A stretch of DNA of 18,619 nucleotides from NCBI GenBank assembly GCA_014801595.1, contig JAAVDV010000019.1, positions 12,716-31,334 on the forward strand, in the 5' to 3' direction. Positions 6,932 through 13,323 of the stretch are shown here, one piece after another (positions within the stretch are counted from its first letter, which is position 1; each line of letters begins with the position of its first letter). The notes beneath the pieces are model-generated. The model was given only the letters and a program-made list of their open reading frames with translations. It had not been told where the DNA came from and did no database searches. Origin of the DNA: Bacteroides sp. (GTDB taxonomy: Bacteria > Bacteroidota > Bacteroidia > Bacteroidales > Muribaculaceae). The position numbers and the translations under genes were made by a program.

Positions 6932-7450
6932 TTATTTGCCGGTGAATACTTTCTCAACCGAGATGCCGCGGGCCGCAGCGACCTGAGCGGGCGAACGAAG
7001 CTCGCCGAGAGCCTCGATTGTAGCCTTGACAAGGTTGTGGGGGTTGGACGAACCCTTTGACTTTGCAAGCACATCGGTGATACCAACGCTCTCGAGAACG
7101 GCACGCATAGCGCCGCCGGCCTTCACACCGGTACCCTCGGAAGCGGGCTTGAGGAAAATACGTGAACCGCCGAACTTAGCGGAAATCTCGTGGGGGATAG
7201 TGCCTTTGTGTACGGGCACCTTGATGAGATTCTTCTTGGCAGCCTCAACGCCCTTGGCGATGGCAGCCTGAACCTCGTTGGCCTTGCCGAGGCCCCAGCC
7301 GATGATGCCGTCTTCATTTCCGACAACAACGATGGCTGCAAAACTGAAAGCGCGTCCGCCCTTGGTGACTTTAGTCACGCGGTTGATGGCGACGAGACGG
7401 TCTTTCAAATCCAAATCATTAGTCGATTTAACTCTATTGTTCTTAGCCAT
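6932..7450 (-). CDS. rpsE: 30S ribosomal protein S5 (uS5)
   Basis: S5 sits at the mRNA entry channel and affects decoding accuracy. The 172 residues contain the double-stranded-RNA-binding-like N-terminal domain with VTKVTKGGRAFSFAAIVVVG (about 25-44; the KGGR turn is where spectinomycin resistance maps in other bacteria) and the C-terminal domain with VGITDVLAKSKGSSNPHNLVKAT. The sequence around the KGGR turn looks wild type. It lies 8 nt after rplR and 11 nt before rpmD. Confidence 0.98.
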   Translation of the reverse strand: MAKNNRVKSTNDLDLKDRLVAINRVTKVTKGGRAFSFAAIVVVGNEDGIIGWGLGKANEVQAAIAKGVEAAKKNLIKVPVHKGTIPHEISAKFGGSRIFLKPASEGTGVKAGGAMRAVLESVGITDVLAKSKGSSNPHNLVKATIEALGELRSPAQVAAARGISVEKVFTGK

Positions 7451-7458
7451 GATTTTAC

Positions 7459-7800
7459 TTAAAATTTAAGACCGGCCTCACGCGCTGCGTCGGCCAATGA
7501 TTTTACACGTCCGTGGAAAAGGTAACCGTTACGGTCGAACACAACGGTTGTGATGCCTTTCTCGAGAGCTTTCTTGGCGATTTCAGCTCCCACCTTGGCT
7601 GCGACCTCAGACTTTGTGCCGCCCTCGAGACCTTTCGAGCTTGCGGCCACCAGCGTAGCGCCGGCCAGGTCGTCGATCACCTGGACATAGATGCCCTTGT
7701 TGGAACGGAAGACGCTCATGCGCGGACGCTCGGCTGTGCCGGAGATGCGGCCGCGGATACGGGTCTTGATTTTATTTCTTCTATCTATCTTAGATACCAT
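7459..7800 (-). CDS. rplR: 50S ribosomal protein L18 (uL18)
   Basis: L18 binds 5S rRNA in the central protuberance together with L5. The 113-residue product has the basic N-terminus KIDRRNKIKTRIRGRISG, the core RPRMSVFRSNKGIYVQVIDD and the ending VVFDRNGYLFHGRVKSLADAAREAGLKF, all characteristic. The length is close to the family's usual 114-120. It lies 16 nt after rplF and 8 nt before rpsE. Confidence 0.98.
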   Translation of the reverse strand: MVSKIDRRNKIKTRIRGRISGTAERPRMSVFRSNKGIYVQVIDDLAGATLVAASSKGLEGGTKSEVAAKVGAEIAKKALEKGITTVVFDRNGYLFHGRVKSLADAAREAGLKF

Positions 7801-7816
7801 TTCTGTGCAGATTTAA

Positions 7817-8371
7817 TTATTTCGCGTTAGCTGATTTACCCGATTTGCGGCGGATGATCTCACCGACAAACTTGATACCCTTGCCCTTGTACGGCTCCGG
7901 CTTGCGCAGCGAGCGGATCTTGGCGCAGACCTGACCGAGGAGCTGCTTATCGGCGCTCTCGAGGATGATCAGGGGGTTTTTGTTACGCTCTGACTTGGCC
8001 TCCACTTTGATTTCCTTGGGAAGCTTGATGAAGATGGCGTGGGAGAAACCGAGGGCGAGCTCAAGCACCTGGCCTGTGGAAGTGGCGCGGTAGCCGACAC
8101 CTACGAGTTCCATCTCTTTCTTGTAACCTTCCGATACACCTACAACCATGTTGTGGATGAGGGCGCGGTAGAGACCGTGCATCGAACGATGCTCACGCTC
8201 GTCATCGGGACGAGTCACGATCACGTGATTACCCTCTACAGCTACGTGGATATCGGGGTTGATTTCCTGTGACAGCTCACCCTTGGGGCCTTTTACCGTC
8301 ACTGTGTTTCCATTTACCTGGACTGTTACGCCGGCAGGTATCTCAATGGGGGCTTTACCTATTCTTGACAT
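7817..8371 (-). CDS. rplF: 50S ribosomal protein L6 (uL6)
   Basis: L6 lies near the factor-binding site and the sarcin-ricin loop. The 184 residues form two related alpha/beta repeats, the second carrying the conserved VGVGYRA (near 90) and SLRKPEPYKGKGIKF (near 155-170). The start MSRIGKAPIEIPAGV is canonical. It is 17 nt downstream of rpsH. It is preceded by a full Shine-Dalgarno match, rare among its neighbours and listed separately. Confidence 0.98.
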   Translation of the reverse strand: MSRIGKAPIEIPAGVTVQVNGNTVTVKGPKGELSQEINPDIHVAVEGNHVIVTRPDDEREHRSMHGLYRALIHNMVVGVSEGYKKEMELVGVGYRATSTGQVLELALGFSHAIFIKLPKEIKVEAKSERNKNPLIILESADKQLLGQVCAKIRSLRKPEPYKGKGIKFVGEIIRRKSGKSANAK

Positions 8372-8378
8372 ATTCGAT

Positions 8379-8386
8379 ACCTCCTT
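8379..8386 (-). promoter_or_regulatory. Full Shine-Dalgarno sequence for rplF
   Basis: The minus strand reads AAGGAGGT, an eight-base match to the complement of the usual 16S 3' end, ending 7 nt before the rplF ATG. It begins within a few bases of the rpsH stop codon. Most genes in this window have only A-rich sequence at this position, as is usual in Bacteroidetes, so this strong site stands out. Confidence 0.8.
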
Positions 8387-8388
8387 TT

Positions 8389-8787
8389 TTAGTCTACGAA
8401 ACAGAGCACTTCGCCGCCGATTTTCTTCTCTTTGGCTTCCTTGTTGGTCATGACACCCTGCGATGTTGAAAGAATGGCGATGCCGAGGCCGTTGAGCACA
8501 CGGGGCATATCCTTGTAGCCTGTGTACTGGCGGAGACCCGGACGCGATACGCGCTTCAGATTCTGGATGGCGCTTGTCTTGTCGATGGGATCATACTTGA
8601 GGGCGATCTTGATAGTGCCCTGCGGATTCTGGCCCTGCTCAAACTTGTAGTTGAGGATGTAGCCCTGGTCGAAAAGGATCTTCGTGATCTCCCTTTTCAT
8701 CTTCGATGAGGGTACCTCCACGACGCGATGTCCTGCGTGGATGGCATTTCTCAATCTAGTCAGATAATCTGCTATTGGATCAGTCAT
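8389..8787 (-). CDS. rpsH: 30S ribosomal protein S8 (uS8)
   Basis: S8 is a primary binder of the central domain of 16S rRNA and in E. coli represses the spc operon by binding its mRNA. The 132-residue product starts MTDPIADYLTRLRNAIHAGH and contains RVSRPGLRQYTGYKDMPRVLNGLGIAILSTSQGVMTNKEA, the S8 signature. Here it is the first gene behind its own promoter, since a terminator and promoter separate it from rpsN. That position is consistent with S8 being the regulator of a separate transcription unit running from rpsH onward. Confidence 0.98.
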   Translation of the reverse strand: MTDPIADYLTRLRNAIHAGHRVVEVPSSKMKREITKILFDQGYILNYKFEQGQNPQGTIKIALKYDPIDKTSAIQNLKRVSRPGLRQYTGYKDMPRVLNGLGIAILSTSQGVMTNKEAKEKKIGGEVLCFVD

Positions 8788-8852
8788 TTGTGTGGGTTGT
8801 TAAATTGATTCAGATATACTGAACAATATTTAATACTCTCATGTGTTTATGG

Positions 8853-8883
8853 GCCTACCGGCGGATTTTACCCGCTGATAGGC
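8853..8883 (-). promoter_or_regulatory. Leader hairpin in the rpsH 5' UTR
   Basis: As minus-strand RNA, GCCTATC pairs with GGTAGGC (one T/G pair), then a single A/C mismatch, then GCGG pairs with CCGC around the 7-nt loop GTAAAAT: 12 base positions per arm in 31 nt. It would start within about ten bases of the predicted transcription start and lies 65 nt before the rpsH ATG. No U-tract follows, so it is not a terminator. A ribosomal-protein binding site, with S8 the first suspect, is inference from position. Confidence 0.65.
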
Positions 8884-8895
8884 TCAAAAACTTTG

Positions 8896-8926
8896 CAAAG
8901 ATAGTCGGAATTTCCGACATATCAAA
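8896..8926 (-). promoter_or_regulatory. Bacteroidetes-type promoter for rpsH
   Basis: The minus strand carries TTTG (8923-8926, preceded by another T) as -33, a 19-nt spacer, and TATCTTTG (8896-8903) as -7, an exact match to TAnnTTTG. The primary sigma factor of Bacteroidetes recognises this pair. Start of transcription is expected near 8890, giving a leader of about 100 nt. The promoter lies in an AT-rich stretch just past the rpsN terminator. Confidence 0.85.
8904..8918. promoter_or_regulatory. Palindrome filling the rpsH promoter spacer (candidate operator)
   Basis: GTCGGAATTTCCGAC is a perfect inverted repeat of two 7-bp arms around one base, lying immediately upstream of the -7 element and filling 15 of the 19 spacer bases. 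The -7 element itself overlaps a second perfect 10-bp palindrome, CTTTGCAAAG (8891-8900). A dimeric DNA-binding protein is a natural reader of such a site; none is identified. Confidence 0.5.
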
Positions 8927-8978
8927 ATTTTACGCGCCGCAAACGCAATAATTAACTAATTTTTTAATGTTTTGCAGT

Positions 8979-9015
8979 AAAAAAATGTCCCGCTCCCCCA
9001 TTCGGGAGGCGGGAC
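8979..9015 (-). terminator. Intrinsic terminator after rpsN
   Basis: A stem of GTCCCGC and TCCC pairing with GGGA and GCGGGAC (8987-9015, one bulged G) is followed on the minus strand by A and seven Ts (8979-8985). Stem, loop and U-tract fit a Rho-independent terminator for transcripts coming through rpsN, 54 nt past its stop codon. Confidence 0.9.
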
Positions 9016-9068
9016 AATATCATATTTCCATTCCGGGGCCTGAAGTCATCAGGATTACCGGAGGATGA

Positions 9069-9371
9069 TTACCAGCTTGCTTTCTTGACGCCGGGGATGA
9101 GACCTGCGGATGCCATCTCGCGGAACTGGATACGTGAGATGCCGAACTGGCGCATGTAGCCTTTCGGACGGCCTGTCATCTCGCAACGGTTGTGGAGACG
9201 CACCTTGGAAGCGTTCTTGGGGAGCTTCTGGAGCTTGGTGAGGGCCTCGTAATCGATATTGCCTTCAGCATCGGCCAGGGCAGCTTTCTTCAGAGCGGCT
9301 TTCTTGGCGGCATACTTCTCGACCATTTTCTGGCGCTTCACCTCGCGGGCTTTCATTGATTCTTTTGCCAT
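9069..9371 (-). CDS. rpsN: 30S ribosomal protein S14 (uS14), zinc-free long form
   Basis: S14 belongs to the 30S head near the A site. The 100-residue product has a Lys/Ala-rich N-terminal half and the signature NRCEMTGRPKGYMRQFGISRIQFREMASAGLIPGVKKASW. Only one cysteine is present and no CxxC pairs, so it is the zinc-independent long form like that of E. coli. It is 9 nt after rplE and is the last gene of its transcription unit, because a strong terminator follows it instead of rpsH following directly. Confidence 0.98.
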   Translation of the reverse strand: MAKESMKAREVKRQKMVEKYAAKKAALKKAALADAEGNIDYEALTKLQKLPKNASKVRLHNRCEMTGRPKGYMRQFGISRIQFREMASAGLIPGVKKASW

Positions 9372-9380
9372 ATCTCTCGA

Positions 9381-9926
9381 TTATTTTTCATGTTTGAAGG
9401 GAAGACCGAACTTCTTGAGGAGAGCGAAGCCCTCTTCATCGGTGGGAGCGGAGGTTACGAACGTGATGTTCATACCCTGAAGTTTCGGCACACTGTCGAT
9501 GTTGATCTCGGGGAAGATGATCTGCTCAGTGATGCCGAGCGTATAGTTGCCGCGGCCATCGAGCTTGGAGTTGATACCCTTGAAGTCACGGATACGGGGC
9601 AGAGCCACCTTAACGAGACGCTCCAGGAACTCATACATCTTATCCTTGCGCAGAGTGACCATCGCGCCGATGGGCATTTTCTTACGCAGCTTGAAATTCG
9701 AGATATCCTTCTTCGAGAGAGTCGGCACAGCCTTCTGACCTGTGATGGCGGTCAGCTCGTTGAGTGCTGTCTCGATGAGTTTCTTATCCTGTGTAGCGGC
9801 GCCGAGACCCTGATTGATCACGATCTTTTCGAGGCGGGGCACCTGCATCACTGTGCTGTAGTTGAACTCCTTCTTGAGTTCGGGAACGATACGTTCCTTG
9901 TAGTCATTACCAAGTGTAGTTGCCAT
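9381..9926 (-). CDS. rplE: 50S ribosomal protein L5 (uL5)
   Basis: L5 binds 5S rRNA and contacts the P-site tRNA from the central protuberance. The product is 181 residues, near the usual 179-180, with NYSTVMQVPRLEKIVINQGLG near the N-terminus, GAMVTLRKDKMYEFLERLV in the middle and the ending GFALLKKFGLPFKHEK. Its start codon overlaps the rplX stop by one base (TAATG), which implies translational coupling between L24 and L5. The purine-rich GGAGAGGAG within the end of rplX may serve as its ribosome entry site. Confidence 0.98.
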   Translation of the reverse strand: MATTLGNDYKERIVPELKKEFNYSTVMQVPRLEKIVINQGLGAATQDKKLIETALNELTAITGQKAVPTLSKKDISNFKLRKKMPIGAMVTLRKDKMYEFLERLVKVALPRIRDFKGINSKLDGRGNYTLGITEQIIFPEINIDSVPKLQGMNITFVTSAPTDEEGFALLKKFGLPFKHEK

Positions 9927-10246
9927 TACTTAATCTCCTCTCCTGAACGTTTAGCGATTCTTACGAGTTTACCCTCCTCATTGAGGCGACGCCCTACGCG
10001 AGTGGGCTTGCCGGTCTTGGGATCGATGGGATTGATCTTCGAGATATGGAGGGGAGCCTCCATCTTGATGATGCCGCCCTGGGGATATTTAGCATTGGGC
10101 TTCATGCTCTTGGAGATGATGTTGACGCCCTCCACGATGGCGCGCTGCTTTTTGGGCTGCACTTCGAGCACACGGCCGGTCTTACCCTTGTCGTCGCCGG
10201 AATTGACATAGACCGTGTCGCCCTTCTTTATATGTAATTTTGCCAT
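9926..10246 (-). CDS. rplX: 50S ribosomal protein L24 (uL24)
   Basis: L24 is an assembly-initiating protein near the tunnel exit. The 106-residue product opens with a KOW motif, KKGDTVYVNSGDDKGKTGRVLEVQPKKQRAIVEGVN (about 7-42), followed by the conserved PLHISKINPIDPKTGKPTRVG. It lies 30 nt after rplN and overlaps rplE by one base at its stop codon. Confidence 0.98.
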   Translation of the reverse strand: MAKLHIKKGDTVYVNSGDDKGKTGRVLEVQPKKQRAIVEGVNIISKSMKPNAKYPQGGIIKMEAPLHISKINPIDPKTGKPTRVGRRLNEEGKLVRIAKRSGEEIK

Positions 10247-10276
10247 TGTATTTTCTTTACTGAGTCTTGTGGGAAA

Positions 10277-10642
10277 TTAAAGCACTTCAGGAGCAAGCGA
10301 AACGATCTTCATGTTAGTGGCGCGGAGCTCACGGGCAACCGGGCCGAAGATACGTGTGCCGCGAAGCTCGCCGGCATTGTTAAGAAGCACACACGCGTTG
10401 TCATCGAAACGGATGTAGCTGCCGTCGGGACGACGAACCTCCTTCTTGGTGCGAACGACAACCGCCTTGCTGACCGTGCCCTTCTTAACGTCGGAAGAGG
10501 GGATGGTGCTTTTAACGGTTACGACTATGATGTCGCCTACGGAAGCATAACGACGACCTGTGCCGCCAAGTACATGAATGCAGAGAGCTTCTTTTGCACC
10601 ACTGTTATCTGCAACTGTCAAACGGGATTCACTCTGTATCAT
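10277..10642 (-). CDS. rplN: 50S ribosomal protein L14 (uL14)
   Basis: L14 lies at the subunit interface and contacts L19 and the 30S subunit. At 121 residues it is nearly the invariant family length of 122. The N-terminus MIQSESRLTVADNSGAKEALCIHVLGG and the block YIRFDDNACVLLNNAGELRGTRIFGPVARELR are typical. It is only 2 nt downstream of rpsQ, so translation is probably coupled. Confidence 0.98.
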   Translation of the reverse strand: MIQSESRLTVADNSGAKEALCIHVLGGTGRRYASVGDIIVVTVKSTIPSSDVKKGTVSKAVVVRTKKEVRRPDGSYIRFDDNACVLLNNAGELRGTRIFGPVARELRATNMKIVSLAPEVL

Positions 10643-10644
10643 AA

Positions 10645-10905
10645 TTACTTAACTTTTTCGATGATTTCCACAAGTCTCCATCTCTTGGTCTTGCTCAGGG
10701 GACGTGTCTCCATGAGGCGGACGGTATCGCCGATAGAGCACTCATTGTTCTCGTCGTGAGCGTGGTATTTCTTCGTCTTGTTGACGAACTTACCGTAGAT
10801 AGGGTGTTTCTCTTTCCACTTGATCTCGACCGTGATGGTCTTGTCGCACTTGTTGCTGGAAACGACCCCGATTCTTTCTTTTCTCAAATGTCTCTTTTCT
10901 TCCAT
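10645..10905 (-). CDS. rpsQ: 30S ribosomal protein S17 (uS17)
   Basis: S17 binds the 5' domain of 16S rRNA early in assembly. The 86-residue OB-fold product has RKERIGVVSSNKCDKTITVEI (about 9-29), the conserved HPIYGKFVNKTKKYHAHDENNECSIGDTVRLMETRPLSKTKRW and a Lys-ending tail. It lies 26 nt after rpmC and 2 nt before rplN, the classical order. Confidence 0.98.
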   Translation of the reverse strand: MEEKRHLRKERIGVVSSNKCDKTITVEIKWKEKHPIYGKFVNKTKKYHAHDENNECSIGDTVRLMETRPLSKTKRWRLVEIIEKVK

Positions 10906-10931
10906 TTTTTCAAATACTTAATTGGGGTGGA

Positions 10932-11138
10932 TTACTTGGAAGCTGCCTGAGCAATTTCCTTCTGACGCAGCACGGTCTTCATACGGGCAATCTCCTTGCG
11001 ATCCTTTGTGATCTTGGAGGGATTGTCGATGGGAGATATCGCGTGCGTTACTTTCAATTCACGATAAGCCTTCTCGGCGGCCTCGATAGCGGAGCGAAGC
11101 TCGGGAATGCTTAATTCCTTGATTTCTTCCTTTTTCAT
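10932..11138 (-). CDS. rpmC: 50S ribosomal protein L29 (uL29)
   Basis: L29 lies at the tunnel exit beside L23 and forms part of the docking site for SRP and trigger factor. The 68-residue, largely helical product begins MKKEEIKELSIPELRSAIEAAEK and has the conserved KDRKEIARMKTVLRQKEIA near its end. Normally it follows rplP within a few bases. Here 254 nt with a terminator and a promoter separate the two, making rpmC the first gene of a transcription unit. Confidence 0.98.
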   Translation of the reverse strand: MKKEEIKELSIPELRSAIEAAEKAYRELKVTHAISPIDNPSKITKDRKEIARMKTVLRQKEIAQAASK

Positions 11139-11215
11139 TGTTGTTTATCTCGATTTATCGGGTTTGCGCATACCGTCACTATCCATGCCGGGATGCATGA
11201 AATCCAATTCGGCCA

Positions 11216-11248
11216 CAAAATTAGTGTAAATATCTGACATACGCACAA
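11216..11248 (-). promoter_or_regulatory. Bacteroidetes-type promoter for rpmC
   Basis: The minus strand carries TTG (11246-11248, within AAAATTGTG), a 22-nt spacer and TAATTTTG (11216-11223), an exact match to the -7 consensus TAnnTTTG. The spacer is a little longer than the usual 19-21. Transcription would start near 11210, leaving a leader of about 70 nt with a small hairpin (CATGC at 11184-11188 with GCATG at 11195-11199). Confidence 0.7.
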
Positions 11249-11308
11249 TTTTGAGGCGTAAATTTTAACTTCATTGAATGAAACGGCCCGAATTTATGAT
11301 TTTTTAAG

Positions 11309-11349
11309 GAAAATAAGCCGGCGGAGAAGGCTCTCGCCTCCCCCGCCGG
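11309..11349 (-). terminator. Intrinsic terminator after rplP
   Basis: A continuous 14-pair stem (11318-11349; CCGGCGG outer arm with CCGCCGG, then one G/T, then GGAGGC with GCCTTC) closes a GAGA tetraloop. On the minus strand it is followed by CTTATTTTCC. It begins 43 nt past the rplP stop, and would end transcripts from the S10-side genes. The U-tract is interrupted but the stem is very stable. Confidence 0.88.
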
Positions 11350-11392
11350 GTATATTTGGGAGCGGTGTCATGAGACGCCGGGACTCCGATGA

Positions 11393-11824
11393 TCAGATAT
11401 TCTGAGAGGGATCATAGTCGCGACGCACGACGAACTTCGTGATGACGGGAAGTTTCTGCGCGGCGAGACGGAGAGCCTCCTTAGCGATGTCGTAGCTTAC
11501 GCCCTCCACCTCGATGAGGATACGGCCCGGAGTGACGGGCGCAACGAATCCTTCGGGGTTACCTTTACCTTTACCCATTCGCACCTCGGCAGGCTTCTTA
11601 GTGATGGGCTTGTCGGGGAAGATACGGATCCAAATCTGACCCTGACGCTGCATATAGCGCGTCACAGCGATACGGGCAGCCTCGATCTGACGTCCGGTGA
11701 TCCATTTCGACTCGAGAGTCTTGATGCCGAACGAACCGAAGGCGAGCTGATTGCCGCGCTGGGCCTCACCTTTCATGCGGCCCTTCTGCGAACGGCGGTA
11801 TCTGGTTCTCTTAGGTTGTAACAT
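11393..11824 (-). CDS. rplP: 50S ribosomal protein L16 (uL16)
   Basis: L16 helps form the A site of the large subunit and organises tRNA binding. The 143-residue product starts MLQPKRTRYRRSQKGRMKG and carries the loop AEVRMGKGKGNPEGFVAPV, which reaches towards the peptidyl transferase centre; its arginine is the residue hydroxylated in some bacteria. It is 23 nt after rpsC and the last gene of its unit, ending at a strong terminator. Confidence 0.98.
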   Translation of the reverse strand: MLQPKRTRYRRSQKGRMKGEAQRGNQLAFGSFGIKTLESKWITGRQIEAARIAVTRYMQRQGQIWIRIFPDKPITKKPAEVRMGKGKGNPEGFVAPVTPGRILIEVEGVSYDIAKEALRLAAQKLPVITKFVVRRDYDPSQNI

Positions 11825-11847
11825 GATTTATCTCTTTTGCGGGGGGA

Positions 11848-12579
11848 TTAACGATTGTTGTTTTTCTTGTTGCGGAAACCGCCCTTGCGGCCACCGCCCT
11901 GCGGACGAGCCGGCTCCTTGACGCTGATGTTGTAGGAGGGGGTCAGTTCCTTCTTGCCATAGATTTCACCACGGCAGATCCAGACCTTCACACCGAGGAT
12001 ACCCACCTTGGTCAGAGCCTCTACGAGAGCGTAGTCGATGTCGGCACGCAGAGTGTGGAGAGGCGTACGACCCTCCTTGAACATCTCGGAGCGGGCGATT
12101 TCGGCGCCGTTGAGACGGCCGGAAACCTGCACCTTGATGCCCTCTGCACCCATGCGCATGGTCGACTGAATAGCCATCTTGATGGCGCGGCGGTAAGCCA
12201 CCTTGTTCTCAATCTGGCGAGCGATGTTGCTGGCAACGATCTCGGCGTCGAGTTCGGGACGCTTGATCTCGTAGATGTTGATCTGCACCTCTTTGCCGGT
12301 GAGCTTCTTGAGTTCCTCCTTGAGTGCATCCACATCCTTGCCGCCCTTACCGATGATAAGGCCCGGACGAGCGGTGCAGATAGTGACGGTCACCATCTTC
12401 AGAGTGCGCTCGATGATGATTCTCGAAACGCTTGCCTTTGCAAGACGAGTGCGGAGATACTTGCGGATCTTCGAGTCCTCGAGAAGAGTCTCGCCGTATT
12501 TCTTTCCGCCGTACCAGTTGGAGTCCCAACCGCGGATCACGCCCAGACGGTTGCTGATCGGATTAACTTTCTGTCCCAT
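11848..12579 (-). CDS. rpsC: 30S ribosomal protein S3 (uS3)
   Basis: S3 lines the mRNA entry tunnel and takes part in mRNA unwinding. The 243 residues contain a type II KH domain with its GXXG loop, IIGKGGKDVD (GKGG at 77-80), and the C-terminal S3 domain with GIKVQVSGRLNGAEIARSE. The C-terminus is a Gly/Lys/Arg/Asn-rich tail (about 222-243). It lies 8 nt after rplV and 23 nt before rplP. Confidence 0.98.
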   Translation of the reverse strand: MGQKVNPISNRLGVIRGWDSNWYGGKKYGETLLEDSKIRKYLRTRLAKASVSRIIIERTLKMVTVTICTARPGLIIGKGGKDVDALKEELKKLTGKEVQINIYEIKRPELDAEIVASNIARQIENKVAYRRAIKMAIQSTMRMGAEGIKVQVSGRLNGAEIARSEMFKEGRTPLHTLRADIDYALVEALTKVGILGVKVWICRGEIYGKKELTPSYNISVKEPARPQGGGRKGGFRNKKNNNR

Positions 12580-12587
12580 CTTGCGAA

Positions 12588-12992
12588 TTAGTCTTTATCG
12601 TTATTAATAGTGTCCACAAAGAGAGTCACGTGGTTGGAGCGCTTGCGGATGCGATAGCCACGGCCCTGAGGAGCCGGACGCAGGCGCTTGAGCATCGGGG
12701 CGGCGTCGACGAAGATCGTCTTCACATAAAGTTCGCCGGCCTCGGCCTTACGGTCATTTTTCTGTTCCCAGTTGGCGATAGCCGAGCGGAGGAGTTTCTC
12801 CACGCGGTTAGATGCCTCTTTATTCGAAAATTTGAGGATGCCGAGTGCCTTGAAGACCTCCTGACCGCGCACCATGTCGACGACAAGGCGCATCTTGCGG
12901 GGAGAAGTGGGCACATTGCGGAGCTTGGCGAAATATTCGCTCTTGCGGGCCTCCTTAATGGCGTCTGCGTATTTTCTTTTTCTTACACCCAT
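12588..12992 (-). CDS. rplV: 50S ribosomal protein L22 (uL22)
   Basis: L22 contacts every 23S rRNA domain and its long beta-hairpin forms the tunnel constriction where macrolide-resistance changes occur. The 134-residue product has LRNVPTSPRKMRLVVDMVRG (about 24-43) and the hairpin region DAAPMLKRLRPAPQGRGYRIRKRSNHVTL. The hairpin tip looks intact. It lies 39 nt after rpsS and 8 nt before rpsC. Confidence 0.98.
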   Translation of the reverse strand: MGVRKRKYADAIKEARKSEYFAKLRNVPTSPRKMRLVVDMVRGQEVFKALGILKFSNKEASNRVEKLLRSAIANWEQKNDRKAEAGELYVKTIFVDAAPMLKRLRPAPQGRGYRIRKRSNHVTLFVDTINNDKD

Positions 12993-13031
12993 TGTATTCT
13001 GTGTCTATTTATTCTTGATTGATTAGGGCCA

Positions 13032-13301
13032 TTATTTCTTCTTGTTGCCGCCATGGCCGCGGAATGTGCGGGTCGGAGCGAACTCACCCAGCTTGTGGCC
13101 GACCATATTCTCGGTCACATAGACGGGGATGAACTTGTTACCATTGTGCACTGCGAAAGTGTGGCCTACGAAATCCGGGGAGATCATCGAGGCACGGCTC
13201 CAGGTCTTGATTACAGACTTTTTGCCGCTTTCCTCCATGGCAGCCACTTTCTTTTCGAGCTTGACGCTGATAAATGGTCCTTTTTTAAGCGAACGACTCA
13301 T
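13032..13301 (-). CDS. rpsS: 30S ribosomal protein S19 (uS19)
   Basis: S19 pairs with S13 in the 30S head and contacts the large subunit. The 89-residue product begins MSRSLKKGPFISVKLEKKV and contains the signature TWSRASMISPDFVGHTFAVHNGNKFIPVYVTENMVGHKLGEFAPTR. Length is normal. It lies 22 nt after rplB and 39 nt before rplV. Confidence 0.98.
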   Translation of the reverse strand: MSRSLKKGPFISVKLEKKVAAMEESGKKSVIKTWSRASMISPDFVGHTFAVHNGNKFIPVYVTENMVGHKLGEFAPTRTFRGHGGNKKK

Positions 13302-13323
13302 AGTTGTCTTCTTTTATCAGAGG

